Shown here piece after piece: positions 1 through 10,582 of a DNA stretch of 64,000 bases (the stretch's first letter is position 1; each line of letters starts with the position of its first letter). The notes under the pieces were generated by a model. It saw only the letters and a list, made by a program, of their open reading frames with translations, was not told the origin of the DNA and searched no databases. Source of the stretch: Xiphydria camelus (taxonomy: Eukaryota > Arthropoda > Insecta > Hymenoptera > Xiphydriidae). Made by a program: the position numbers and the translations under genes. The DNA is taken from the NCBI GenBank assembly GCA_963678675.1, contig OY783192.1, positions 10,573,953 through 10,637,952 on the forward strand. The letters are read 5' to 3'.

Positions 1-611
1 TCGTAGACAAGTTCGTCTATTAAAACTAAAAGGCAATTCGGTGTACCGAACTACTACTGCGATAATGTGCCCGAGCTCACGGTCTATTCTGCGATTAACA
101 TTAACGTAATCGTGATTATGCTCGGGTGATGGGTGTTCCAAAAGAGGTAAAGTTGATACTAAACATCGGATGCTGTAAGCTGACTTGCTAGTGTATGCTT
201 TGCAACTGGAACATCATCGCAGGAATAATTTGTCTACGATTAGTCACAATCATTGATCGCTGCCCCCTACGATGAACAGTTTGTACAAGGTAAATACTTT
301 TAAAAAAGTGAAAGTTATTTAAAGCAGGAATAATGGAAACGAAAAGCGCATATTGCAATAAATGTACCGTAGGTAATAGGCGCTCGGTGACAAGTCTGAC
401 CTTCTCCGATGTCCATCGAGTCATCTTTTTACGGACAGGACACGAGCTAGGTCCTCTTCGGTTGCACCTGTACGAGATGACATGTCAGAGTCAGCAATAA
501 TACTTAATGAGATAAAAGTGAGGTACATGTACACTTCACGTTTGACAGGTCGGCATATAAATTCGAACTTGGGATAGTATAATACGAAAGAGGGACTATA
601 TCGATAAAGAA
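1..611. other. No recognisable gene
   Basis: I see only short unrelated open frames here and no motif that supports a gene. The sequence is AT-rich. Confidence 0.5.
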
Positions 612-806
612 AAAATAATAAAGTAGTTACTACATTACTGTAATCCAATTCCATTGAATCACTTATTTTTCTGCTACGACTTTGATAGTTGATAGTGAAT
701 AAAAATCAAATTTATTGGCTGATCCATCCACTATCAACAATCAAAGTCGTGGCAGAAAAATGAGGGATACACAATGGAATTGGATTACAATAATGGAGTA
801 ACTACT
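612..806. repeat. Foldback hairpin with arms of about 80 bp
   Basis: The segment at 612-692 (GTAGTTACTACATTACTGTA onward, ending in TTGATAGTTGATAG) reappears as its reverse complement at about 727-806. The loop is about 35 bp and the arms differ at a handful of positions. This is typical of a short MITE or foldback relic. No flanking duplication is obvious. Confidence 0.7.
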
Positions 807-883
807 TTAAACACTTGAGGAAACTCACCGAAGAAACCCGTATAATTATTTCTTATCACTTGTACACTTGATTTCGAGGTTAG

Positions 884-925
884 ATGCTTCGATCTCCCGA
901 ATTGACAGCTACCGGGAGATCAGGG
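884..925. repeat. Fragment similar to the centre of the TA-site foldback MITEs
   Basis: The stretch CTTCGATCTCCCGAATTGAC followed by AGCTACCGGGAGATCAG matches the middle of the MITE1 family described at 51883-52257. Only this small piece is present. Confidence 0.5.
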
Positions 926-991
926 GGGCCTTTCTCGAGTCACTCGTATCTTTGCGTGTACGCAACTCAGGGAAGAGACCAATCAGGATCA

Positions 992-1088
992 AGTATTGCG
1001 GTGGGGGTCCTGATTGGTCTACTCGCTAAGAAACGTATACGCATCTTAGCGAGTAGACCAATCAGGACCCCCACCACAACGGAATACT
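992..1088. repeat. Near-perfect hairpin, arms about 40 bp
   Basis: Arm 992-1030 (containing GTGGGGGTCCTGATTGGTCT) is the reverse complement of 1045-1088, with a loop of about 14 bases. The transcript would form a long stem. Confidence 0.75.
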
Positions 1089-1095
1089 TGATCTG

Positions 1096-2289
1096 CAACA
1101 GTTAATAGATGATTTTTATTCGCATTGGCATGTTTATGATGATATTTGCAATTAATGTTCTACTCGGACTGAAATGAGTCGTAAGGTCAGCATCGAAGCT
1201 GTAAATGATGTGGTAATAATTAACCCGGCGTTGGTGTGCACAGAGAAATTCTTACGAAAGGTGTTCCGGGGTATGTCATACCCCAAACTAAAATTCACGC
1301 AGGATATCTAAAATTTTGAAATTCGATAATTTCAACCATCAATCATGGTTCTCTGCTTATTTATGATTCAAATGAATTAAACATTGTACAGGAAAATTCA
1401 TATATAAAAAAGTTATACACGATTTATCCTACTATATAGCAATTATGCTACTCAAAAGACACAAGTGAACATTAATAAATCCAGATGTTATGAAACATCT
1501 TATTGATCGCATAACTCTAATGAAACTAAGAGCTTGAAATTATACAAGTTGAAGAAAAAAATATTTGCAACGATAAATCGAAAATTGAAAAAGTTATGGC
1601 TCCTCAAAATGGCCACAATTTGAACATGTCATTATTGCGTGTTCCAAACAAATTGGAGTATCACCTCGCATACATACGTAAAATGTCTTCCTGTCCTTAT
1701 TTCTCGGACAAACAGTACATCTACTGCTTGTCCTACGTCGCTTATAGATCCCAATTCATGAACTTCTGGTTGCTGATTATCACGTAGTGGTCGACGCAAG
1801 CACGAGTTTTGTCTTCGTAAAATATAAAAATCATACTATAGCTTGTAAGACACAAAAAATAAGACATAATTATTGTATAATTGAGTGCAGCTAAAAAAAT
1901 ATAAAAACCATACTTTATCTTGTAAAACACCAAAAATGACATGTACTTTACCTCCAGAAAACAAAACAACTAAAAGTTACAACAGTAGTGTACCGGGGTA
2001 TGTCATACCCCAACCGTCTTTGACAAGCTCTTACTTCAAACTGAATTTGTATTGAAAGCTGGCAATAAGGTTATCACGTCAAAATATGTTTCAACTACAG
2101 CTACTAGACGCTAGAGGGCGTTAATTCATCTACTTTTGATTTTATGGTAATAAACGAAGTTCGTGGGGTATGGTATACCCCAGAACACCAACCGATGGTT
2201 AAATTAAATTTATTTACGAGTAAGGGCGAAACTTCAGCGGTGCATGCAAAAGGATTTCTTAAAACTATTCCAACGTCTCGAGTTAATAT
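1096..2289. repeat. AT-rich spacer with three copies of a 17-bp palindrome
   Basis: No gene is recognised. The palindrome GGGGTATGTCATACCCC occurs at 1268-1284 and 1995-2011, and a variant (GGGGTATGGTATACCCC) at 2165-2181. The surroundings share no other obvious similarity, so the motif seems to recur on its own. Confidence 0.6.
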
Positions 2290-2293
2290 ATGT

Positions 2294-2560
2294 AACAACA
2301 TATCGTCCCCTTCCTGCAAAAAGTCACTAACTAACATTTATCATCAACTGACTTAGTAGGTATAGTTTCTGCTCTATAATATCGGTATTATATTTCGGTT
2401 AATGACTTTTTATGATGCGCGCATGCTCACTTCCAACGCATTTAGCACTTAGTGAGTTTTACCATGTAAAGATTTAATAAAATTAAGCTACTAGGTCCAG
2501 TTAGGTGAATTTTAAAAAATATGTTAGTTAGTGACTTTTTGCAGGAAGGGGACGATATAT
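2294..2560. repeat. Inverted repeat, arms about 42 bp
   Basis: The block around 2294-2338, containing GTCCCCTTCCTGCAAAAAGT, returns inverted at about 2519-2560. About 180 bp separate the arms. It probably is a small foldback element; no clean target duplication was found. Confidence 0.6.
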
Positions 2561-2562
2561 AC

Positions 2563-3623
2563 TGTCATAAGTGGTATCTTTAAATGTGATGAAACAATTC
2601 GTCATGGTCATTGGAAGAGTAGACTTAGAGAGAGTTCAAGGTAAAACGTCTTCATGGATTTCTGTAGACGACCAAAATATAAGAAAAATCCGATGGTCTG
2701 TAAATTCGAAAGCGGTATATGTTTTATTTCTTCAAAATACTAAGGCAAAGTGAAAAATATAAGGGCTCTCTACTCTATAAATCACTTTCAAAATATCACG
2801 AGAATAAATCAAAAGTAACGTGGTTATAATTAATTGGCTCGTATCGGTATAAACTGTGAGACTTTAATTTTGTGGTAATAAAAAGCTATTCTTCTACATG
2901 TACATATCTTCTTCATGAATAAATTACAAAAAGTAGTGAAATCCCTCCACAAAAACAGATTCTCTGTAAAAAAAAAAGGCGGCATGTTCATTCAGTGCCA
3001 ACAAAAATTGATATGTAAAATACTCTCCAAAAAAGATTTGAAATCAATTCAGATCGCCATGTTCAATATTTATGTATTAAAAGTAAAAGGCATCATTTGA
3101 ACAGAAAATTATTGTAAATCAAATTACTAAAAAATTAGACTAAAAATATTTATTAAAAAAATTTTAATAAAAAAGAACATGCCGCGTTTTTTCCTTCAAA
3201 ATAAAAAATTCAGACAGAATAGGGTAGTTGACAATTTTTGAGAAAGTGGTTAATATTACGCCTTGTGGTCTATTTTACCCATAAAAAATAAGTATTTTAA
3301 TAAAATATAAGCATTTAGTTAATTAATTTTGATTTTTAAAAACCCGTTTCAAATTTCGTACGAAAACGCGTTAAACTGTCATGGCGTCTTAATGACGTCA
3401 GTGGGTGGTAAACAGACAGATTTGTCAAGGAAGTTGTGAACAAAGTGTTTTGAAATGTGTTTAAATGAATTCAACATTTTACAAGAACTGTATAGAGAGA
3501 GTGCTGCAATTTGGGAACACAATAGTAAAGACACCCAATAAATTATTTATTTGCGTGTCTAAGAGAATAAGAGAAATACGGAGAAAGTGGCTACAACTCG
3601 CAGGACTGGACCCAAACAGCTGT
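2563..3623. other. AT-rich spacer, possible degraded gene fragments
   Basis: Short open frames occur at 2571-2753 and 2915-3100. A third begins at 3465, and its residues ending in RRKWLQLAGLDPNS faintly resemble the end of a THAP-type zinc finger, but the expected cysteines are missing. I do not call a gene. Confidence 0.25.
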
Positions 3624-3957
3624 CTGTACCTATTGGCCAGTTTGAAATTTACCTTCGGGCAGGCTTGGTCGGTACTTCAGTCATTTAGGTATACCGGTGG
3701 AAGTCGAGTCGGTACTTAGAGTTGGTGTCAATTCGGGAAATCGAAGCGTCTAACCTCGAAATTATGAATTTGTGAATAATGGAAATTACTCACCATTATT
3801 CACAAATTCATAATTCCGAAGTTAGACGCTTCGATCACCCGAATTGACACCAACTCTAACTACCGACTCGACTTCTACCGGTATTAAATGACTCAAGTAC
3901 CGACCAAGCCTCCCCGAAGGTAACTTCAAACTGGCCCGTACAGAGTGGGACATACGG
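3624..3957. mobile_element. MITE2 copy, left end truncated, inserted at TA
   Basis: This is a foldback. The right end reads GAGTGGGACATACGG followed by TA, and the arms meet near 3781 (CACCATTATTCACAAATTC). The left outer end differs from the family pattern CCGTATGTCCCACTCTG, so about 20 bp are lost or diverged. On the right it abuts a piece of a MITE1-type arm at 3960-4016. The same family occurs at 7113-12065. Confidence 0.75.
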
Positions 3958-4342
3958 TATACCGACATTGCCGAAACTTTACCGACGGTCAAGAATTTTA
4001 TAGTTACCCCGATAGCCAAGTTTCGTCACTACCGTATGTATCATGCCAAATTAAACAAGCAGATATACCGACATTGCCGAAACTTTACCGACGGTCAAGA
4101 ATTTCATAGTTAGAGTTGGCTTGAGAAGAGTGCGCTGTATGTGCTGCGTGAGAGCGAAAAGTGTCAAACGTCTGATTTCCCGATAGCTGTTAATTCAAGA
4201 GATCGAAGTGTTTCGTCTATTATTCAATACTTCGATTTTCCGAATTGACAGCTATCGGGAAATCAGACGTTTGACACTTTTCGCTCTCACGCAGCACATA
4301 CCGCGCACTCTTCTCAAGCCAACTCTAACTAAGGTAACTCTA

Positions 4343-6869
4343 CCCAATATGGCCTAGAACCCAATATGGCCTAATCATGATATCTCGGTTAATACGTGAT
4401 AAATTCAAATGATGGCGCTACCAGTATGTTCGCAGAGCTCGTATGACTCGTCTGATCTAGTTCTACGCGAAAATAATGCGCGGATATCTCATTAATTAAT
4501 TAAATGTAAGCGCGTGTCTGTCTTCCGCAGTAGCATGTAATTTTGTACCAGTAAGTATTTGTTATTTAAGAATTAGTTACAGGTGATCGAGAAAATTGCA
4601 ATTTTGTCTATAGATAGCACGTTCAATCTACTTTTCAATGACATAACCTTATTTTATTTTCCTTTTGTATTTCCATTACTTTTCAAAAGAAATATATTCT
4701 CATGTGTGCAAGACCCAATATGGCCTACCTAGGTCTATCTAGGCCATATTGGGTGTGCATGTCATTTATGTCCCGTTTTTTCACTAGTTTTTATTATTTT
4801 TAGTCATGAGTTCAGTAGATGGTAAGAAAAGAGGGAAGTGGACTGAAGAAGACCTCCAGAAAGCTGTAGAGGCGATCACCACGAAAAAGATGTCCGATTA
4901 TAAAGCAGCAGTGAAGTTTCGTATTCCTCGCAGAACTCTCCGTAGATACGTCAAATCGGATTCCAATGTTAAAGCTAAGTTGGGACGAAAGTTTACGCTT
5001 TCTAAGCAACAAAATACTGAGCTCTGTACCCGAATTGTACGACTAGCAGAAATAGGCTACCCAATAACCAGCAAGATATTGAGATTATGTGTATACAAAT
5101 ACTGCAAACAAAATGACATTAAGCATCAGTTTTCGGACGTAAAGCAAATTGCAAGCTACAAATGGGTACAACAATTCTTGAAAGCAAATCCCGTTGTTTC
5201 TATCAGAAAATCTCAAAATCTGAATCCTGCTAGGGCGCAGAAATTAAACAAATTCATTGTTGAAGATCACTTCGCAAAAATTAAAAGGCTCTTGGAAGAT
5301 AATGACATTTTTGCGAAACCTGAAAGACTTTATAATATGGACGAGAAAGGTTGCAGACTCAATTTACACAAAGAACCAAAAGTTCTCGCCAAAAAAGGTG
5401 CACGAAGAGTTCATATTGTCGGCAACGAACACGGGGAAAACGTGACGATCGTCTCCTGTGCAAACGCAATAGGTTCAGCGATTCCTCCCATGATATTGTT
5501 CAAGGGCAAACGAATGAAAACAGAATTTTCAGATGATTTACCACCTGGTTCAGTTTGTCGTATGACTGAGAGAGGCTCCATGACATCGAAATGTTTCGTC
5601 GATTGGCTGCACCATTTTGGAAACTACAAATGTCCAGGTCGTTGCGCACTAATTTTTGATGGCGCTAAAAGCCACTTGGACTATGACATTGTGGAGACTG
5701 CTAATCAGTACGATATTGTATTGTACTGCCTTCCATCCAATACAACGCATGAGCTTCAGCCCCTCGATAAAGCAGTGTTTCGGTCATTCGAATATCATTG
5801 GGACCAGCAACTGACGCTATACTGGCATAATCATAGTGACAGAACATTAACTAAACAACGTTTTGGAAAAATTTTCACTCCAGTCTGGGATCAATCAATG
5901 ACACCATCAAACATTAAATCAGGATTTAGAGCTACAGGTTTATATCCCTATGATCCGAACGCAATTCCTGAAGATGCATTCAAGCCAAGTACAGCATCTA
6001 ACTTGCCAGTTCCTGACCAGACAGGACTTCAGACGAGATCGACCCCGACAGAGTCCTCGGTACCAGGACAAACTTCTCCACAGCCTGGAACTTCCGGTTT
6101 GTCAATTCGTCAGCAAACGAAAGCGCGTATTCTCTCCACGGACAAAATTGATCCCATTGAAACTGCTTTGATCAATTCTGACGAGGAAGATTCATCTGAA
6201 GACGAAGAGTTCGGTAAAACAAGCTCATTCTCTAACTTGCTCCCTAGTCCACTCAAAAATACTCAGAAGATTAGCAATAGACGGAAAGCGATCAATAGTA
6301 GGGCAGTTATATTGAAAAAAGAATTGTTTCCCAATAAAGATAAAACCAAAAGTGTAGCATCAAAAACTAAAGCCCAACCACCGCCTTTAAGATCTTCAAA
6401 ACCTGTTAAAAAGAAATCAAAAAAATCTACGGAAAATGAATCATGGTATTGTCACATATGCAATAAAGATTTAATTAAGGATATGCGCAAATGTGTTGTT
6501 TGTATGACTTATGTTCACGAAGAATGTGCAGGCTTAACAGAAAAGGATAACGACCATTTCATATGCCCAAAATGTTAAAATACGCCAACGATAAAATAAA
6601 CGAGTTTATTTTGAGTATTTTTTATTATTACTAAATATTTCTTTGCTTTCGCATTATAGGCCATATTGGGTATATGGTCTACCCAATATGGCCTAAACGT
6701 ATCCTTCACGTTATTTCTTTCTAATTGACTTCCTAATTTCTCGATTCCCTTGAAGTTTATATTTTTTAGTTCCTAATAGATTACCCTTTCACATCCATCC
6801 ATTGAAAGTAAGTTATTTGCATTAACAAACGTTTTACAACCACTTAAAGCTTAGGTAGGCCATATTGGG
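4343..6869. promoter_or_regulatory. Seven copies of CCCAATATGGCC near the ends of the pogo-like element
   Basis: Copies lie at 4343-4354, 4360-4371, 4714-4725, 4742-4753 (inverted), 6659-6670 (inverted), 6682-6693 and 6858-6869 (inverted). The two outermost are inside the terminal repeats. A repeated motif at both ends that is absent from the coding part suggests transposase binding sites; this role is inferred, not shown. Confidence 0.6.
4806..6578 (+). CDS. Pogo/Tigger-like transposase with C-terminal PHD finger
   Basis: The 590-residue protein would cut and rejoin the ends of its own element in the nucleus. Residues about 8-55 form a pipsqueak-type helix-turn-helix (GKWTEEDLQKAVEAI, then IPRRTLRRYV). 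A CENP-B-type DNA-binding segment follows to about 160. The catalytic DDE-1 region has Asp at about 179 (YNMDEKG), 285 (FDGAKSH) and 321 (LQPLDK), a D-D35-D spacing typical of the pogo group. An acidic and basic linker runs from about 390. The last 45 residues form a PHD-like C4HC3 finger (CHIC, CVVC, HEEC, CPKC). The ORF is uninterrupted and has no visible intron. The ATG follows an AT-rich leader within the element. I am confident of the family; activity is not proven. Confidence 0.93.
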   Translation: MSSVDGKKRGKWTEEDLQKAVEAITTKKMSDYKAAVKFRIPRRTLRRYVKSDSNVKAKLGRKFTLSKQQNTELCTRIVRLAEIGYPITSKILRLCVYKYCKQNDIKHQFSDVKQIASYKWVQQFLKANPVVSIRKSQNLNPARAQKLNKFIVEDHFAKIKRLLEDNDIFAKPERLYNMDEKGCRLNLHKEPKVLAKKGARRVHIVGNEHGENVTIVSCANAIGSAIPPMILFKGKRMKTEFSDDLPPGSVCRMTERGSMTSKCFVDWLHHFGNYKCPGRCALIFDGAKSHLDYDIVETANQYDIVLYCLPSNTTHELQPLDKAVFRSFEYHWDQQLTLYWHNHSDRTLTKQRFGKIFTPVWDQSMTPSNIKSGFRATGLYPYDPNAIPEDAFKPSTASNLPVPDQTGLQTRSTPTESSVPGQTSPQPGTSGLSIRQQTKARILSTDKIDPIETALINSDEEDSSEDEEFGKTSSFSNLLPSPLKNTQKISNRRKAINSRAVILKKELFPNKDKTKSVASKTKAQPPPLRSSKPVKKKSKKSTENESWYCHICNKDLIKDMRKCVVCMTYVHEECAGLTEKDNDHFICPKC

Positions 6870-7589
6870 TAGAGTTACCTTATAAAATTCATGACCGTCG
6901 GTAAAGTTTCGACAATGTCGGTAATTCTGCTTGTTTAATTTGGCATGATACATACGGTACGAGCGCACTGTGCCGTCACGCGGTGGAGTTAGGAAACATC
7001 ACAGTGACCTTATCGTGCGTGCCCCCGCGGACGTCACAGTGGCGACACGGAGTGGCAACGGCGAGTGAGGTTACTGTGACTGCACAGCGATCGTCACTAC
7101 AACAGCACTGTACCGTATGTCCCACTCTGTACGGGCCAGTTTGAAGTTACCTTCGGGGAGGCTTGGTCGGTACTTGAGTCATTTAATACCGCCCCGACAG
7201 CAAAGCGTGGATTTACACGCTAGCCGCACGCAGTGCTGCCACGTAGTGGCACCACTGTGGTCTCACCGTGGCGTGATCGCGTGGCGTACACAAACTAAAA
7301 GCACCGTGGCTACACAGTGAGCACACTGAGTGGTTCACAGGATAAAGACACAGTGGTTACACTCAGTGCAGTCACGGTGCCTTTTCGACGTGCACACTTC
7401 GTAAATTTACCGACCATGAATATCGGTAAATTCACTGTCTTCACAAAATTATTAACGAATTAATGAATTCGCTGCGGAACACGCAGCTCCCGCGGCACGC
7501 CAACATAGTTTTACGCAAAATTCAAGATTTTAGTACGGGGGTTAACTCAATCAAATTCGGAACTTTAGTCGGGTTTTTCGCGAGTGAGT

Positions 7590-8048
7590 GCGATAAAAAG
7601 TGCATGGTGGTGTTCGCGGAGCAGTGCGAATAAGTGAAATGGAAGTGCGGCGAGGCCGGCGTTTAGGCAGTATTCGACGATTACGAAGTCTGTCGTATCG
7701 AGTTCCCTCGTGGCACGAACGCCATCATGGCCGCCGCTACATAGCGTCGGTTGACGAAAGACCGCAAAGGCCAGCAGAGAGACACCGGACGAGCGACCCT
7801 CGCGAGAAACCGCCTCGGGAGCTCCGGGACACCGAAGAGGCCCTTGCGAACGACCGAGCTATGATGGGAGTCTACAGCGAAGTGACAATAAGCCAACCTG
7901 TCATCATCCCCCCTCTAATCGCATAAACACAAGGAAACACGAGGAAAGCGCACTAAGAATCGTTTTAGGCGTGTGATATTTCCGTAGGACCTCGTTCCGT
8001 GCCATGACGACGCATCTTCCGACGAATTTCAAAATTCCAGACCATCGA
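7590..8048 (+). other. Exon-like GC-rich segment upstream of the kinase fragment
   Basis: The base composition is clearly richer in G and C than the surroundings and resembles a host first exon. An open frame runs 7600-7926. A plausible donor follows at 8049 (CATCGAG then GTAATT), facing the acceptor at 8155 of the first kinase exon. I do not recognise the product. It may be a 5' exon of the same source gene or a second captured gene. Confidence 0.35.
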
Positions 8049-8155
8049 GGTAATTATTCAATCAACGTCGTATCTCGACACTTGCGATACTTTATCTTTT
8101 TTTCTTCTCCATCACTCCCTCCATCACACATGGTACCTCGTACGCGATAACGCAG

Positions 8156-9147
8156 GTGCAGCTCATCGCCGAGTAACAATATACCGCTGATGTGAATAGT
8201 TCAAAGCGCCAAGCACATGAAACGACGCGGCTCCAAGATCCTGAAGGAAGGATGGATGGTGCACTTGACGAATCGCGATCCGATGGTAGGTTGACGACGT
8301 GGCGCTGATTCGGTCTCGCTTCCCCCATCATTAAGGCGCGCGTGTTTTCAGAGGAAGAGACACTACTGGCGATTGGACACAAAGGCCATAATTCTGTTCC
8401 AAAGCGACAGCAGTTCCAAGTACTTCAAAGAGATTCCGTTGGCTGAAATTCTAGTCGTCGCCGCCGCCAGGGAACAACATTCTCGTGAGTACATATGTAC
8501 ATCGTTAGAAATTGTCTGTGCGCGTTTAGTCGATGTACAACGCGCGCGTTCTCTCCTTCCAGGCACGATGCATTGTTTCGAATTGAGAACGGCCAACGTC
8601 GATTACTACGTCGGCGAAGATCCCCTCTACGGAGGTGCTAGTGGTCAGCTTCCACCGCCGGAAAGTGGCGTTGGCGCTCACTTGGCGAGGACCTGGAAAA
8701 CAAATATCAGGCAGGCATTGATGCCCGTCACCTCCGGATCGGCAAGTATGTTCAGAGCTCGCGAGTGTGCGCGCGAACGCGTACCGACGCTATACCGAAA
8801 AACACGCGTCGTTTTCCACAGGTCAGTAGGAGCAGTCGACAACCGAGCCAGAGGAACGCGTAACCGACATGTCGCAGCTCTATCACATCTTCCCGGACGA
8901 AGTTCTTGGCTCGGGTTAATTTGGTATCATCTACGGCGGAGTTCATCGCAAGACCGGCCGCGCGATGGCGATAAAGGTGATCGACAAGCTGCGTTTTCCC
9001 ACCGAGCAAAAGGCCCAGCTCAAGAACGAAGTAACCATCCTGCAGAATCTCTCCCACAGCGGAGTCGTCAATCTCGAGAGGATGTTCGAGACGCCGGAGA
9101 GGATATTCGTGGTGATGGAGAAGCTCAAGGGAGACATGCGGGAAATG
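8156..9147 (+). pseudogene. Protein kinase D fragment, PH domain to kinase N-lobe, with stop codons
   Basis: Four exon-like blocks keep their introns: 8156-8285, 8352-8484, 8563-8741 and 8822 to about 9147. The encoded pieces match the animal protein kinase D family. The PH domain is recognisable (KEGWMVHL, RKRHYWRLD, KYFKEIPLAEIL, HCFELRTANVDYYVGE, IRQALMPVT), followed by the kinase start ([38 protein letters not shown]). Full-length kinase D also has two C1 domains and the rest of the catalytic domain, both absent. TGA at 8193-8195 follows NIPLM, and TAA at 8917-8919 replaces the Gln expected in the glycine-rich loop. A possible third stop (TAG) lies just inside the last block. The third block ends at a GC rather than GT donor. 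It lies wholly inside the mobile element, so it is a captured, decayed copy. Confidence 0.9.
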
Positions 9148-9171
9148 AACACGGTGTACGAAAGTAATTTC

Positions 9172-10582
9172 AGGGGAGCTATTCTCGACGCGTGGGAAAT
9201 GCTTTTCGTGGACGAGATATTTTTCGTTAACGGATTTAAAGTTTCGTCGATCACTTTCGTTAACGATTCGAAAATTCCTTCCAAGATAGATCTCGCCAAT
9301 GAAATTAATTTTTTGTCACTCAGTGTCAAATACTCGGTTTCATGGGCGTCCTCGACGCATGTGAAATCATCTTTCACACACCAATTCGTGAAAAGTTGCG
9401 CAGTGCGTGAACTAACCTGCGCAGTGCGTGAAATCGTCAACCTCGTATTTGACACTTAGTGACAAAAAATAGAATTCGTTATTCGGTTGTTTCGCGCCGT
9501 TCTAACGAGTGTGATTGCCGTACTCGCTTCGCTCGTGCGGCAAACTTCACACTCGTTAAAAACAGCGCTTCACGCCCTAATAACGAAAATAACTATTTTG
9601 TCACTCAGTGTCAAATACTCGGTTTCATGGGCGTCCTCGACGCATGTGAAATCATCTTTCACACACCAATTCGTGAAAAGTTGCGCAGTGCGTGAAATAA
9701 CCTGCGCAGTGCGTGAAATCGTCAATCTCGTATTTGACACTTAGTGACAAAAAATAGAATTCGTTATTCGGTTGTTTCGCGCCGTTCTAACGAGTGTGAT
9801 TGCCGTACTCGCTTCGCTCGTGCGGCAAACTTCACACTCGTTAAAAACAGCGCTTCACGCCCTAATAACGAAAATAACTATTCTCACACGAAAAATGTGT
9901 TTACATCCCTTAGCGACGTCTTCTTTTTAGAATGTCGTTTAATCACTTAGCAACGACCCGACGCATCGGCCCACCGCCTCGGACAAATACCAAACCCATT
10001 CGTTGACAAAAACAGCGAGAACGACGAATGACACTTTCGTCAACGAAAAAAGTAATTTCGTTAACGAAGGAGTTTCGCGCGTATGGGAAAAAATTTCGCG
10101 TACAAAATTTCTCAACCAAAACGCAATTGCCCCTGGGGGGCAATTCTCGACACGTCAGAAACGATTTCGTGAACGGAATTATTATTTCGTTTGAGAAATT
10201 TTGTACACGGAATTTTTTCCCATACGAAACTCCTTCGTTAACGAAATTACTTTTTTCGTTGACGAAATTGTCATTCGTCGTTCTCGCTGTTTTCGTCAAC
10301 GAATGTTGTTTGGTATTTGTATGCCGGTAAGTTGCATGACGAGGTGGTGGGCCGATGCGACGGATCGTTGCTAAGTGATTAAACGAGATTCTAAAAAGAA
10401 GACGTCGCTAAGGGATGTAAACACATTTTTCGTGTGAGAAAATTAATTTCGTTGACGAGATCTATCTTGGAAGGGATATTCGAATCGTTAACGAAAGTGA
10501 TCGACGAAATTTTACGTCCGTTAACGAAAAATATTTCGTCCACGAAAAGCATTTCCCACTCGTCGAGAATAGCACCCCTGAG
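9172..10582. repeat. Large foldback rich in TTCGTTAACGAA-type motifs
   Basis: The arm 9172-9312 is the inverse of about 10437-10582. The arm 9883-10080 is the inverse of about 10220-10436. The centre is near 10150. The asymmetry is due to the 570-bp tandem duplication at 9313-9882. Open frames through it (repeating FVNE) are by-products of the repeat. It starts exactly where kinase D similarity is lost, so it interrupts the captured gene. Confidence 0.8.
9313..9882. repeat. Two tandem 285-bp units
   Basis: Units 9313-9597 and 9598-9882 differ at only a few positions. Each unit has an inner inverted repeat whose ends read TGTCACTCAGTGTCAAATAC and GTATTTGACACTTAGTGACA. A second hairpin is built on TAACGAGTGTGA. 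The unit looks like a MITE plus a flanking hairpin duplicated together. Confidence 0.85.

Larger units (their letters stand above)
4332..6880 (+). mobile_element. Complete pogo/Tigger-like DNA transposon
   Basis: The terminal inverted repeats are perfect for 25 bp, starting AGGTAACTCTACCC at 4332 and ending GGGTAGAGTTACCT at 6880. The target duplication TA lies at 4330-4331 and 6881-6882. The empty site is visible in the related MITE at 52181-52190, where CTAAC-TA-TAAAATTC is uninterrupted. The element carries one intact transposase gene, and the motif CCCAATATGGCC recurs near both ends. Intact ORF, perfect ends and an exact duplication suggest recent and possibly autonomous mobility. Confidence 0.93.
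4032..6957. mobile_element. MITE1 copy a, TA target site, interrupted by the pogo-like element
   Basis: The ends are CCGTATGTATCATGCC and GGCATGATACATACGG, flanked by TA at 4030-4031 and 6958-6959. Removing the 2549-bp inner transposon and one TA leaves 375 bp, exactly the length of the uninterrupted copy at 51883-52257. The element is almost entirely palindromic. TA duplication and absence of coding capacity fit a Tc1/mariner-dependent MITE, but its transposase source is not seen. Confidence 0.88.

Noticed and set aside
3465..3719. THAP zinc-finger gene
   Set aside because: Only a faint resemblance at the end; the Cys and His ligands are missing.
8373..9167. 264-residue ORF as a functional kinase D protein
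   Set aside because: It reads through introns and changes frame relative to the kinase; the true exons contain stop codons and lie inside a mobile element.
9313..9882. CRISPR-like direct repeats
   Set aside because: Only two long units without spacers in a eukaryotic transposon context.
9943..10330. Overlapping ORFs with repeated FVNE
   Set aside because: They arise on both strands from the TTCGTTAACGAA-type repeats of the foldback.
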